Notes: a model not told the origin generated them from the letters alone. A stretch of 64,000 nt of DNA from Hysterangium stoloniferum (GCA_015178975.1 WHVD01000209.1:61525-125524); one strand, 5' to 3'. Positions 22,301 through 33,458 are shown, counted from the stretch's first letter. Translations and numbers: made by a program.

Positions 22301-24050
22301 ATGGCCATTTCCTCAAACTCCTCAAAATCGCCCACCCTCATTGATGACCATGTCTCATTAGAACAATGCAAAAAGGCTGTGACTGCCCTGCTCAAGCATG
22401 TTAGAGCCGAACAAGAAAAAGAGGACGAGACGCAGTTGCTTCCCGGAAAAGAGCAGCATGTTTGGCTGGTCATGACAGTCAAGCGAATGCAGCCGCAAAA
22501 AAATCTCAAGCCTCAGAAGATGTGTGTTTTCAAGTTATTTTGTGACTTTTATTGCCCTAACTCTGCTCAAAGCCCTCTTGCACACCCCCTCGTCGATCCT
22601 CGAACAACTTCTGTATGCTTGATCACCAAGGACCCGCAACGAGAGTATAAAGATCTCCTAGAATCTCACAATATCAAATTTATCTCCCGTGTGGTTGGGA
22701 TGGAAAAGCTGAAGGGAAAATTTAAAGGATTTGATGCACGGCGACTGCTTCTGCGGGAAAACGGACTTTTCCTCGCTGATGATCGAGTTTTGCCGCTGTT
22801 ACCTCGTCTCCTAGGAAAGGAATGGTTCAAGGCAAAAAAGTGAGTTGTCCTTATTATGCCTAACAACTAATTTGATGGTCCACTAGGCAACCTATACCTG
22901 TTTCCATGACCAAAAAGGACCTCAAGGGTGAATTAGAAAAGGCTATTTCGTCCACGTACATGCACCAAAATCAGGGCACTTGCACGTACGTTCTATATCA
23001 TGTATTTATTTGTAATGAAGATTTAGTTCTCGCCGTTTCTTCCCTAGCTCGATAAAGATCGCTAATATCTCGCATAAAGACAGTCAAGTATTGGCAAATT
23101 TACAAGCCGCCATACCTGCTGTCGTCAAACGTATCCACGAGGGTTGGGAAAATGTACAGAATTTACTTATCAAAACCTCCAACAGCGTCAGTTTGCCAAT
23201 ATGGACTTGTCCGCTAGGATCAGACGAACCTGGAAGTAGATGGGCAGGTATGACTGTTGAGGACGGAGAATGGACTGGATTTGGCGGTGAGGAGGAGGAG
23301 GCAGTTGAGACGGACGAGGAAATGAAACAGGCTGAAGCAAAGGCGGTTTTAATTGGTCAAGCAACAAAGGTGCCGGGACCTGTAGCAATTTCGCAAACAT
23401 CAGCAGAGCCGGCGAAGCATTCAAAAGCTGATAAAAAGAAGGCACTCAGCTCAGCAGATGCCTCATCTGGGGGAAACAGCAAAAAGCGAACAGCGGAAGT
23501 AGCAGCAGATGCGCAAGCTGACAGGGTGGATGCTTCGAAAGAGAAGCAGAACAAGACGAAGAGGGCAAAGTTGAACAAGGCCGACGAACCTGCTACAGTC
23601 ATTTCTGCACCTCCGAAGTCCAAAAAGAGAAAGGATGCGAAGAATGCGTTGACGCCTCCTGCTGCGACAGCAATTTCAGAGCCCGTTACGATCGAAACGG
23701 CTAAACCTTTGAAGAGATGGCAAAAGAGACGACAGACGACAGACGAAACTATTCCTCCTCCTCCCCCTCCCACTCCCGCCGCTTCTGCGATCGAAACCCC
23801 GAAACCCCCAAAGAGAGCGAAAAGGAAACAGCTAGCAACCGAGCAATCTGTCCCCGCATCCTCACCCACCCCCACCGCTCCTGTGAGCTCCCAACCTACA
23901 GAGCCGACGTTGAACCGTAAGGAGTTGAAGAAGAAGAAGGCTGTCCTAGGAGATACCAAAGTTGAAAAAAGTAAGGAAAAATCGAAGACTCTCGAGAAGA
24001 GTGCTCGAAAGGGGGTTAAAGCGCAGTTAATTGGAAAGGTCAAGGCCTAG
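22301..24050 (+). CDS. ribosomal L1 domain-containing protein (RSL1D1/Cic1/Utp30-like), ribosome biogenesis
   Basis: Four exons: 22301..22521, 22573..22839, 22887..22985, 23048..24050; 529 aa. Residues about 10-260 form an L1-like fold: SLEQCKKAVTALLKHV, HVWLVMTVKRMQP, IPLAHPLVDPRTTSVCLITK, EYKDLLESH, KFKGFDARRLLLRENGLFLA, then NISHKDSQVLANLQAAIPAV. The C-terminal half is a long Lys/Ala/Pro-rich disordered tail with several basic clusters (KKRTAEVAA, KRAKRKQ), as in nucleolar L1-domain proteins. Family members act in nucleolar pre-rRNA processing. Ends about 260 bp before the next gene. Confidence 0.88.
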
Positions 24051-24310
24051 TTATGATTAACTTTTTTTTGTCGTTAATGTTTTCCCTACAATATTATCTA
24101 TGGAAACTCGCCATGCTTATTGTGACCGCACCGGATCTATATTATTTAATTTATATTGGGAAGGGAACACCCGGAGTATCTACACGAGCGCCAGATTCAT
24201 TCGCCTATTACAGACTCCCCTCCCTTTAGTCGTTGCCTCTCCTGGTTCGTTGTGCAATCTTATAAGGATCTAGTTTTGCGTCCTAATATTACCTGTGAGG
24301 AGGGGGTCTC

Positions 24311-26547
24311 ATGGCCACCCTCATGGCCAACCCTCACAACACATTGCCCTCCCCCTCTTGGGACGAGACTATTGTACCCACTCTACGGAAACGTACGTAT
24401 CCAGAATTGTTGACGCCGGGCCGTGTATTGCGCTAACATGTCAAAATGATAGGCTTGGAGTCAGAATCCCGTATTCTCTCTAAACGGTTGTCAACTATCT
24501 CGATAACAGACGAGGGTACACTGCCAGATTCACACAGCACCCGACGGGGGGTATCACCATCGAAAAGACCCCCCACAAACGGCTCTACCTCGAATACAGC
24601 ACATCCTCAAAGACCGAGCGCGATACCCCGCCCTAGTTACACGCGTGAGCGACCAGGAGCGACGACACCGTCATCCCAGCCGCCGCGCGTCGCAGAATCC
24701 ACTCCGAAATCAATTCCGAAGCGGAAACGCACTCAGTCCACGCCCTTTCCATTTGATGCTAATGCAGCGCGCTCTTCTGCTGTCAATAGCAGCGACGTGC
24801 CTCTTCCCGTGCCGAGCTCAGGACCTGCCTCTAGGGTGCAGAGTCCGCCATTAGGGCGTGTAACTCCTACACCGAGCCGCATACCGACCGTTACGTCTCG
24901 CATGAGGAGCGGCAGTCAGTCGAGTCAAGGGTTCGGTTCCATCATCAGTAGTGGCAAGGCCAGTTTACCCCCCAGCCAAACATTCTCATCATCTGACGGG
25001 ACGTCATTGGATGCCGATCCTCCGCCACGTACTCTTTCAAAGAAGAAATCTTCAACAAGTCTTGCCCAAAAGCGGGCAGCGGAAAAACCACAACCTTTTC
25101 CGACGGGAGGGCCTAAGGAGGGTCGCAAAGAGCAAACCGACCGGCTTTCATCTGACGAAGAGAGACCTTTTCAACACTGGTATCGCGGTGATGTTTCGCG
25201 CAATGGCGGTGTTGGAGAATACCGCGTTGGAAGGCGAATGGAAATGCTCGACATAGCCAGCTTTGGGCATACACTCAAGATGGCTCGTCGAACAAGGCCT
25301 TATGAGGAACCTGGTACTCATACCGAGAACTATGTCATCGCGTCCCCACGCAAGCGAGCCGACAGTTTCTCTAGTGTGGACAGAGCTAGCATTTACATAG
25401 ATACGCAGGATGGTGTCGTTGACGGCAGAGTGATGGATGAGACACCCCTTACAGATATTGAAGCGGAAACAGACTTTGAGCAAGATCATAGTGGGCATTC
25501 TCTCGATTCCCCGCTCAGCGAAGTCGCTCAACCCTTCGGCCAATCACCCGTTTTCGCCACTAATGCTCCATTACCTCGCTCCACTTCACCTGTTGTAACC
25601 AAAACATTAATATCCAAATCTCAACCTCGAACACCTCAAACTGGACAGGGCATGACATCAGACACCTACACAGCATCGATAACTACCATTGCAGCGAAAT
25701 CACCTGCGGCCGGACCATCAAATACCAAACCAAGCAGCCAGGCGCGTGGTCGCACACAAACACCTACAGATGACAGGAGTACCGCTACAAAGACAAAGAC
25801 GAAGGCGAAGACTCAGAAACGTTCCAAGGGTACGGTAGATGTGTCGAGGTCAGCATCGGAGCCACCGCCATCCGAGTTAGGTGACTATACCGGGTTGGCC
25901 GATGCTGTCCCCGAGACTCGTTCACCAGTGGCTCGAGATGGCAATTGGGATGAGGTTTGTTTTTTGCTGTGATAGGACACAAAAATGTTTAATAACGTCA
26001 CTTGTCGTCGATGTAGGTAATCCTCCCGACTGTAGCGCGGCGAATGGGAATTGAATATGAGAAAGAAGATCCAGCAAAAAAGAGGGTCAGGGAGTCACGT
26101 ATTGCCCCGGTGAGTTTCTCGCTTTATTCATTCTGTAGGCTAGAGACTGATGAAATACAGGCCCCTGGGACTTTCGGCTTCGACCATTCGAAATACAAAC
26201 CTCCACGACGGAGCGAAGAATTACTCATGGATGAGTTCGGGCAGCGTGCTACAGAAACGCCACCGATCAAAGAGCAAGACTCGGAGACGCCACCTTTGGG
26301 TGGCGAGAGGCCGTCTGTTGAATTCAAGGGAAGCGGTGGGATCCCGCGTGGCAGACAAGAAACCCCGCCGCCGTTCGCACACTACGGGCCATCATCCGCG
26401 CCTGATGTCGTTGGGCACAATCGACGAAAGGAGCGACAGGATATCCCTCAGATTATCGTCCGCCCGCCAACAGGGATTACTACCTCACCAGTGCATATGG
26501 AAGAAGAAGTGCACGGATCGGGATGTTGCAAGTGCATTGTCATGTGA
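24311..26547 (+). CDS. large disordered protein with a C-terminal CAAX-type prenylation motif
   Basis: Four exons: 24311..24392, 24453..25954, 26017..26109, 26161..26547; 687 aa. Starts MATLMANPHNTLPSPSWDET and becomes Ser/Pro/Thr/Arg-rich. One conserved-looking block is near residues 255-300 (HWYRGDVSRNGGVGEYRVG, RRMEMLDIASFGHTLKM). The last four residues are CIVM, preceded by CCK: a good CAAX box (terminal Met favours farnesylation) with two more cysteines that could be palmitoylated. Expected location is a membrane surface, by post-translational lipidation. No domain family recognised. A prenylated tail on a long disordered protein suggests a membrane-tethered scaffold, but that is inference. 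BET4 nearby is a Rab-specific prenyltransferase subunit and would not be expected to modify CIVM. Confidence 0.8.
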
Positions 26548-27101
26548 ATGTGTAATTTTCTTTTCGCCTTCTTCTATCCCCCGTTTCTTCGGTCCTTGGT
26601 GTTTGGCCTTTGACTTATTATATTTGGTATGCAATCTATCCGACACGCTCCCTCCTTCTGCTCCATTCTATGTCCTGTTCCTTTCATTTTCCTTTCCACA
26701 ATCTTTTTCAATCAACTGTATCTCCAATTCCACGCAGCATGACTCCGGATCTCACCCTTCCATGTTTGGATCCTTTTTTTGTGATCTATGATTTCCTTCC
26801 CGCGGAATTCGTGGTTGTATGCACGTCGAAGGAGCCTACCTTTACACATGGAATAATACACTGCTCGATGATGGCATTCCCCGTACCGTCGGGTCACCGT
26901 TAATTAATCTGTCTTTAATGTGAGATTCAGGCTCTTTACAATAGACCGAAACTCTGATCACCGTGTCCAAGTGGGTATAGAATACATGTCAGGAGATGTA
27001 ACTAGTGTTTATGAAAATAAGCCACCATGGATTACAAACCCCCTTGACGTCAATATTAATGACGCTTGCTCATTTCGCCTTATATCTCAGCCACCGTAGG
27101 T
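26548..27101. other. intergenic region upstream of the metallothionein
   Basis: About 550 bp, presumed 3' UTR of the CAAX protein followed by the metallothionein promoter. A CRE-like TGACGTCA is at about 27046-27053. No open frame is convincing. Confidence 0.5.
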
Positions 27102-27109
27102 TATAAAGG
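27101..27109 (+). promoter_or_regulatory. TATA box of the metallothionein gene
   Basis: TTATAAAGG at 27101-27109 lies about 50-58 bp upstream of the metallothionein ATG, followed by a CT-rich leader and CAACAACAGCC before the start codon. This is consistent with a strong inducible fungal promoter. Metal-response elements were not identified. Confidence 0.55.
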
Positions 27110-27158
27110 CCCTTACTTGTGCTATACATCCCATCTCCAACCTTTAACAACAACAGCC

Positions 27159-27356
27159 ATGATCGCTGTCCCCAGTGTAACTTGTTTCTGATATTTATTG
27201 TGTAACCCAGACTACAGAGACACCCAAAAACTACGGCTGTGACAAACCCTCTTGCAAGTGTGGTGATAAGTACGTTTATATCGAATCTGTGGTGCATACG
27301 CACGTCTAATACCACCTTGTAGCTGCCAATGCAACCCCAGCGACTGCAAGTGCTGA
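27159..27356 (+). CDS. small copper/cadmium-type metallothionein, 36 aa
   Basis: Three exons, 27159..27176, 27211..27269, 27323..27356 (18, 59 and 34 nt), too short and fragmented for ordinary ORF calling. The product starts MIAVPSTTETPKNYG and then has seven cysteines in about 21 residues, spaced C-x4-C-x-C-x3-C-x-C-x4-C-x-C, with no aromatic residue after the Tyr at position 14. This is the Cys-x-Cys clustering of fungal metallothioneins (Neurospora and Agaricus forms also have seven Cys), though the spacing is not identical. Role by family: cytosolic chelation of Cu(I) or Cd(II). Both introns are GT-AG with consistent phase, and a TATA box sits at the expected distance. Convergent with BET4, whose stop is 223 bp away. 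Confidence 0.82.
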
Positions 27357-27578
27357 ACAAACCACATCTCGCTCATTTGTATCATGTTTGCGTATGCCAA
27401 AAATTCTTACCATGTATAAGTTTCTATGATATGAATAAAACTGTACTATGACATAGTCCTGCGTGTAACGAACGCTCCTGCAGTTATCCGTATTAATTAA
27501 ACATGGAATCCACTTGTTTGGTGGAATCAATACGGAATGAAGCACCGTATTCTTCTCTCGTGCTAGTCATTTCATCCG

Positions 27579-28954
27579 CTATGGGAAATCAGACTCTCTA
27601 GTCACGTTGAAATGCCACATTAAACACAAACCCATATCAATGTAACGTCGCTTGCGGAAGGGATCCAACTGCTGAAGCTTGGAAAGGAGTTCAATGCACT
27701 CGTGAGCGAGTGCGTCTGAATAAGTATGTCGTAACAGCAGGGATTTGTAGTGAACAAGGGTATCAAGGCACCCTATTGAAATTCGTCAGTACTTGGGAAA
27801 CCAACATGCACACCAGTCGCACATTTACTGTCCGGTTCTATTTCCATCAGCTCCTCTATTCCCTTGATTTCGCGCTCTAGTACATCGTGACTTGTACCTC
27901 GGGCCCGTGTCAACACGATAATCGTCCAATGGTATGATTATTCTCACCCAGTCCTATGAGCCAGCGGTGGTATAACCATACACTCTGATCGGCCGGATCT
28001 GTATACATGGCCTGCTTCACCAATTCGAATTCTGGGCAGGCACGTAAGGCATATTAACATTGCTTATGACGGATTACCCCGTATACCTCCGTCCCGCATC
28101 CGCGTGCGTTCATCTTCGTCGACGCCATTCTGCCACAAAACCACATAGATCTTTGAGCGTTGGTGCCACGCGCTGAAATTGGAGAAGTTCGCCTCGATCT
28201 TCCGGGTGGTGTACGCCAGTTCGTGAGAGGGTGAATGATGCGCACACGAACGCGCGAGGACGTAGCGCCGATAATTCCACGCCATGACTGGGATTCTTTG
28301 AGTGAGAAAGCACAATGCTGTGAGACCATGCCGTACAGTTCCTAGCATCGGCGTCGAGCATCTTCTCTACGACGTAGAGCTCTCGAGTCCAAACGGACTT
28401 TCGCCAGCCATCTTTGTCGTCGCCTGGGCCATCTGGTACATGTTCTAAACACCATCTGCGATGGTTCCAGATCCAATACACTTTTGGATGTTGGCGAAGT
28501 GCGGCCATTGTCAGAGCGAGGTCTCCTGCCAAGATATCATTTATTTCCCCGGCTGTCCTGTTCGATAGTTGGTGTTAATGGCGGCATAAATAAACCGCCC
28601 TCACTCACCTCTTGGGAAAAATGCCAGTGGATAGAACGTGACGTCGGTAATTCCACACAGTGTAGAATTCGGGGTTCATCGCAAGGAGTTCCGCCGTCAG
28701 ATTTAGGCTTTCTTCACTAATATCTTGCGCATTTCTCTGCAATAGAATCGCCTGAAAACGACCGCAAGACCGGCAGAAAGTATACTGACCCGTCCTAAAA
28801 CCTGACTAGACAACGCGGTATACTGCGCTATGCCAAGTTCGCGCTGTCTTCTGGCTTGTAGTGCTTCCGGGCTCTCCTTTGAGCGTTTTGGCCCGTGGGA
28901 CTATCTAGAGAGTGAGACAGAATTCAAGAATATAAGCGACACACCACACACCAT
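27579..28954 (-). CDS. BET4: Rab geranylgeranyltransferase (GGTase II) alpha subunit
   Basis: Eight exons: 28952..28954, 28790..28900, 28609..28736, 28337..28557, 28087..28287, 27948..28031, 27823..27897, 27579..27772; 338 aa, the usual size for fungal Bet4. The tetratricopeptide-like PPTA repeats are clear: [72 protein letters not shown]. The N-terminus is [20 protein letters not shown]. Together with a beta subunit and REP it attaches geranylgeranyl groups to Rab GTPases. The first exon is just the ATG, joined by a GT-AG intron; without it the frame has no upstream Met, so the three-nucleotide exon is well supported though unusual. The 27898..27947 intron ends CCGAG, a weak but in-frame acceptor. 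Confidence 0.9.
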
Positions 28955-30280
28955 TGTCGGGGGCTAACGCTCAAGTGTTCAAACCGCCGCTGCCGGAGCG
29001 AAAGCCCGGACTGTGAGAAAGTGGATCCCTGGGATCTACTGTGACTCAAGTTCCAACTATTAAGAAACTCGACGCTTTAACTTAGCCTAGGAGCTCACTT
29101 GTAGATTACTTTCAATGTAACTTGGGAAGACATATTGCACCTCTATTTTCAACCAAAGTTGCCATACAGCCGTGCTCAGGTAATGCAATGTTAGACTATG
29201 TAGTTGAAAACTATATGCTGTTGTGATATACCATCACTATTTATATATGAAACCAACTGTGACAAGTTGAGATTGTGAGCATTGAAATACTTTTATTTAT
29301 CTTCTCTGTTAGAATATAGGGCTGTTACATCTGCAATTTGCTATTAAAACAGCTGAATGTGCAGCTGAAGATCACCAGAACATTGCAAAGGATGAGATAA
29401 AAACAAGCTCTTAGGTTATATTCAACTGTAGCTACTTCCTGTGAGGGATGAGATGAAAAGCTCTCAGCCTACACAGATGCGACGAAGCACTGGGCGCTTC
29501 TTCAAGCGCCACCAGCATTTTCTTGTTTTCTGATAATGAACCTAATCCAAAGGATTAGACCATCTCCGTGTTTAGATCCAAATGTGACCTTGAGGTTTGA
29601 CATGGATCGAGCGACATCTGAGACGTATGACTCGCTAGGGGTATACGAATATCGGGGTAAATTACTTGCGCTCGAGTGTGCTTCTCTCCTTTCTACTTTA
29701 TTGTACTAAAAATTGCAAACACATACTTAGACAAAGTCCCAACAGTTATGAATTGGTGTGGACGGAAGTTCCCATCCCTGAAGACAATGTGAACTATTTC
29801 CGGGGGCCAGTCTAAGGCGCCCCAATTCACTTGATTGATTGGAGTACTATGTCGTACCGGGAGTCTGGCATCTCAAACGCAAATATCCTTGGGGTTCTAC
29901 TAAATTAGGTATATGGAGTAATTATCTGCTATAAACTATAATGAAATTTTTGAGGCCGTTATCTTGCCTTTTCGATGGTCATGAAATGTGAAGTACAGCC
30001 AAGTAATGATTTTTTGGAGAGTTACATGTATAGTTATGCGTACTTGAACGCTTTTTGGGTCGTATAATCTAAATATAATCATTTACAACTTTTGAAACTT
30101 TTTTTTTCTAAACTCAAATCGGAAGAATGCTTTATTCCCCTTTTCAGTTGTCACATCCTCATTTGGGCGTCAAAATACGTAACAGGGAGACCCAAGCAAC
30201 CAGCAGCGGGATCCATCTAAGCCAGCTCAAGTCACCATCCCTCGCGTCGAAGCATTACTATCGTGTTTTCCGCTCTTCCT
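28955..30280. other. 1.3-kb gene-poor stretch upstream of BET4
   Basis: No gene or family recognised on either strand. A+T-rich, with T and A homopolymers around 30105-30112. Short ORFs only. Confidence 0.5.
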
Positions 30281-30284
30281 GCTG

Positions 30285-30425
30285 TTAGAAGTCATAGTGT
30301 TGCACGTCGTCGACGCTCGGCTAATTGTGTACTTTACAGTAGCTTAGTCATCGGTTGTATTCTAATAAGGGCTTTGTCACCCCCTCACCCACATGAAAAC
30401 CATCATATATTCTTACACCTGCCAT
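30285..30425. repeat. dispersed repeat, copy 2
   Basis: Direct-orientation copy of the element at 17264-17430: CAGTAGCTTAGTCATC then CTTTGTCACCCCCTCACCC and CATATATTCTTACACC. It ends just upstream of the ATG at 30442 of the broken coiled-coil ORF. Confidence 0.8.
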
Positions 30426-30441
30426 TACTATTTCCTTAGAG

Positions 30442-30915
30442 ATGGATTCTTCAGGCTCTGTACGACGCATTCGCAGGGGAATACACGCTATGACAAAAGG
30501 TATGCGCTCTTCGGTAGCCTCTACAATAAATGTATTTGCGGTCAATTCTGGTACGCTCCGCAATCGTGAAGGCGTCACACAATCTGCAAAGGAAGCGCAC
30601 GCTAAAGACGAAGAGCTACTCATGCCGGAACAAACACGGGCAGAAGCTTTTAATGTCACAAGACTCCAAACAGCAGTCATCTGGGAGAGTCTTCAAGTAG
30701 CAACCACTTGAGTCTCGACTCGTTAATCAAGTCAGGGATGAGGCGGCGTCCCTTATCGCGGCTCTCCGGGAGAGAATTTTCTTTCTGGAGACGGAACGTT
30801 CCTTTTTGCAGCAAATGCTCGAATTAGAGAAGAACAGATTCGAAGCTGAGAGGTCAGCGCGTAAAATAATTGAGGGCCTACTATTTGACATGGATTATAC
30901 ACTCCTTGAAGAGAT
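30442..30915 (+). pseudogene. coiled-coil ORF broken by a frame change
   Basis: Frame 1 runs from ATG (30442) to TGA (30709-30711): MDSSGSVRRIRRGIHAMTKG, with an ending similar to WESLQVATT. One base later a second frame gives SRLVNQVRDEAASLIAALRE, RIFFLETERSFLQQMLELE and KNRFEAERSARKII, ending at 30914. The second half is a strongly heptad-like helix. The two halves would be one coiled-coil protein if a single base were lost, or a 16-nt intron existed; neither is credible as normal splicing. I call a decayed gene, but a sequence error would give the same look. No family recognised. Confidence 0.45.
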
Positions 30916-30984
30916 CTAGAAGAGTGACATCACACCCAAGAGTTCGTTTTAAAAGATATGTCGATCGTGTTCCAACTGCCCTGG

Positions 30985-31325
30985 ACAAGCAAGCCGGTCC
31001 CACGCCCTGTTCTCTAACTCACATAGAACTGCTTCCAGTCTCCTATGCACGCATAACTCGCACCCTTCACAGACCCAGCAGTCTTCGCCCTCTACGCAGA
31101 TGGCACCGCTTCTAATTTCGCTCCTATGCACCCATAGTCACACTCCTCACAGATCCAACAACCCCTGCTTCCTAATCTACACGGAACCACATCTAATCTC
31201 CTTCCTAGGCTAGGCACCTATATTCGCACCTTTCACATATCCAACAGCCCCCGCTCTCTAACCCACACGGAGCCACTTCCAATCCACACGGAACCGTTTC
31301 TAATCTCCCTTGCTTCGTGGCTTGC
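30985..31325. repeat. imperfect long-unit tandem repeat (about 80-90 bp units)
   Basis: CCTATGCACGCATAACTCG, CCTATGCACCCATAGTCAC and CACCTATATTCGCACC recur at about 90-bp spacing, each followed by a CACAGA/CACATA plus CCAACA/CCAGCA element and a Cys/Pro-rich C tract. It spans roughly 30995-31320 with three to four degraded units, and similar motifs reappear at 31490-31515. Adjoins the duplicated dynactin exon below. Confidence 0.6.
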
Positions 31326-31492
31326 ATGCACTTACCGGGGCTGGGGCTTAAAGTGTGAACCAGACAAATGGCCTCATATTATAGTTTCTACTTTTGATAT
31401 AATTATAAAGCCTAAATATACCACTGTATAAAATGAACATGTCTTCCATCTCTGGTGCCGACACATTCTTTATTGCCTTCGCCACATTTCCT
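31326..31492 (-). pseudogene. decayed duplicate of the last DCTN4 exon
   Basis: A minus-strand copy of the region 31520-31692 (3' end of DCTN4): TCTGGTGCCGACACATTCTT and ATACCACTGTATAAAATGA recur at an offset of about 203 bp with scattered mismatches. The equivalent of the terminal peptide (VTKAIKNVSAPEMKTFSFYT in the gene) is present here in decayed form with frame changes. It lies directly beyond the gene's stop, so it is a tandem duplication of the gene tail, without the rest of DCTN4. Confidence 0.75.
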
Positions 31493-31580
31493 CCTATACA
31501 CTCATACTAACGCTCAGGGAATGCATTTCCCGGGACCAAGGTTCAACCCAAGTTTTGTGAACCGGAAAAATGGCTTCACA

Positions 31581-33458
31581 TTATAATATTTCATCTTTCG
31601 GAATAATTACGCCTAAATCCACCACTGTATAAAATGAAAATGTCTTCATCTCTGGTGCCGACACATTTTTTATCGCCTTCGTGACATTCCCACCCGGCTC
31701 AGAGCCTCCCTCTGACGGAGCAGGATCATCTGAACGATAAGTATATGACACCATCATATTGAACTGCGATAGTGTCAGTGAAAATCCATTAAAGACGTAT
31801 AAGATCGCACCTTGACATCCCCCTTGCCGTCTTTGCCTACGACAACCTCTCCACCCACAACTGTCATGTTGGCTTTCTTCTCCAAGACACCCACAGTTTT
31901 GTTCTTGCTCTTTTCCCTTGCTCCCCTTTCTACACCAGATAGACCCCTCATCTCCAAGAGTTCGTCAATATCGTCAGTATCCTCATTATACATTTCTTCA
32001 TCATCTTCATATTCCCATGCTTCGGCATAAGCTGCAATAGTAAATGGGGTATTAGGCAAGGAGACTGCGAACGGCGGACGCTTTCCAGATACACTCGCTG
32101 TCCGTTGCATAGTCACCTTAACCGTTATTGGATCATACAGCGGATTCGTGAGGGAAAGCTGGAATGGGTATGTCTTTCCTGCGTGTAGTTGTGATTGCGC
32201 CGCCTTCTCGTCTTCTTGTGGCTTTGCGGCTGCGGAACGTTTTATCGTACTGGCAGGTAGAGGTGTCGTAAGTACGGGAATTGAAACTGTGATTGCAGGG
32301 AGATAATTGGCAGCGACCAGTTTGATTTTGTATCGTACAGATTGGGCCTTCTGCTCCGGCTTGATCAAAATATGACGGCACGTTGGACATCGCTTGGATT
32401 TCTTGGAGTGTAGTGGTATACGCAACGGTTTAAGATCACTTTATTGCCCCATGAGCCCGTGTGCAGTCTCCATACTAATAAATCGGACGTACCTTGCATG
32501 CAACGATGAGGTCCAACTACCTACCCAACGTTGCTCAATAGTCGCAACTTCACCAATGTCTTCTAATGTGGCCATAAAATTGACGTCAACCTCTCCACCG
32601 CCGTGACCCAACCCCCCGCTAGCTCCTGCTTCAAATCTGCTTCGATACGGTGCCAATTCGTCCTTATTGACAATCCTTTCTGATTTAGAGCGGTTATGCC
32701 TACTCAATGCGGAGTATTTACCAACACCTGGTATATCACGCGCCAAAGCAGATGATGCGGCAGCAGTGATTGGGTTTATATGTGTCGAAGACATAGGTGG
32801 AGCATTCACTGACGCGGCAAGTGTGGATGCGCGAATAAATGGCTCAAAGTGTTCCTTTAGCCGTTCAAATTCGAGAGAATCTGGTGCCGAATCTTCATGT
32901 TTCTGGAGCTGTACTGATTTTAAAACTGGAGTGAGTATACCGACGAGTATGCAACACTGCTGACCATACCAGCTAGCCCCGTTGGTTTGTCAAAAACGAT
33001 CCCGACGTCGGCAGAATCCCACCGACACGAATTACAGTATAAGAAGAATGGTGGTTCGCCGATAGCGCTAACTTGGATAGGGCTCATTCGCGAACCGTCA
33101 AGTTCTGGTGGGTCAGATGGGACGACTGATAATGTATTCCGGCAGTGTGGGCAAAGAAAACAGTTTCGTGCACATCTGTCTGGGTATTGAGTAGGATAAC
33201 AAAAAAGAATGGGTGGCTATTTCCTTGCCTGTTTTTCTCTGCTCTCACACTAGCACTGGGAACCTCAAATAGACAGTTGGGACAGTAATAACCACTGACT
33301 TCAATTGACACACATCGATTGCATCGGACAGCGTCACATTCCTCGCAAAAATATAGGCTATTTAATGGGTGAACGGTGGACGAAGAGGATGGTCGATCTG
33401 GGGGTGGGGGGGCTGAGGAAGTCAACAAACAAGGGCAGTGATAGAGCAAAGAAGGCAT
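31581..33458 (-). CDS. DCTN4: dynactin subunit 4 (p62)
   Basis: Five exons, minus strand: 33229..33458, 32970..33175, 32493..32913, 31811..32438, 31581..31763; 555 aa. The N-terminal cysteine-rich region has paired CxxC motifs (YFCEECDAVRCNRC, YYCPNCLFEVP, NRCARNCFLCPHCRNTL, FFLYCNSCRWDSADVG), and the C-terminal half holds the dynactin p62 beta-rich part (LRIPLHSKKSKRCPTCRHIL, KTYPFQLSLTNPLYDPI). It sits at the pointed end of the dynactin Arp1 filament and supports dynein cargo adaptors. Start chosen at MPSLLYHCPCL (33458), which restores a typical N-terminus. The first intron (33176..33228) uses GCAAGG...CAG: only a GC donor keeps VRAEKNRCARN in frame, so this is a third or fourth independent GC-AG intron in the window. 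Confidence 0.88.

Noticed and set aside
23357-24043. 228-codon minus-strand open frame
   Set aside because: Antisense shadow of the Lys/Ala-rich tail of the L1-domain gene.
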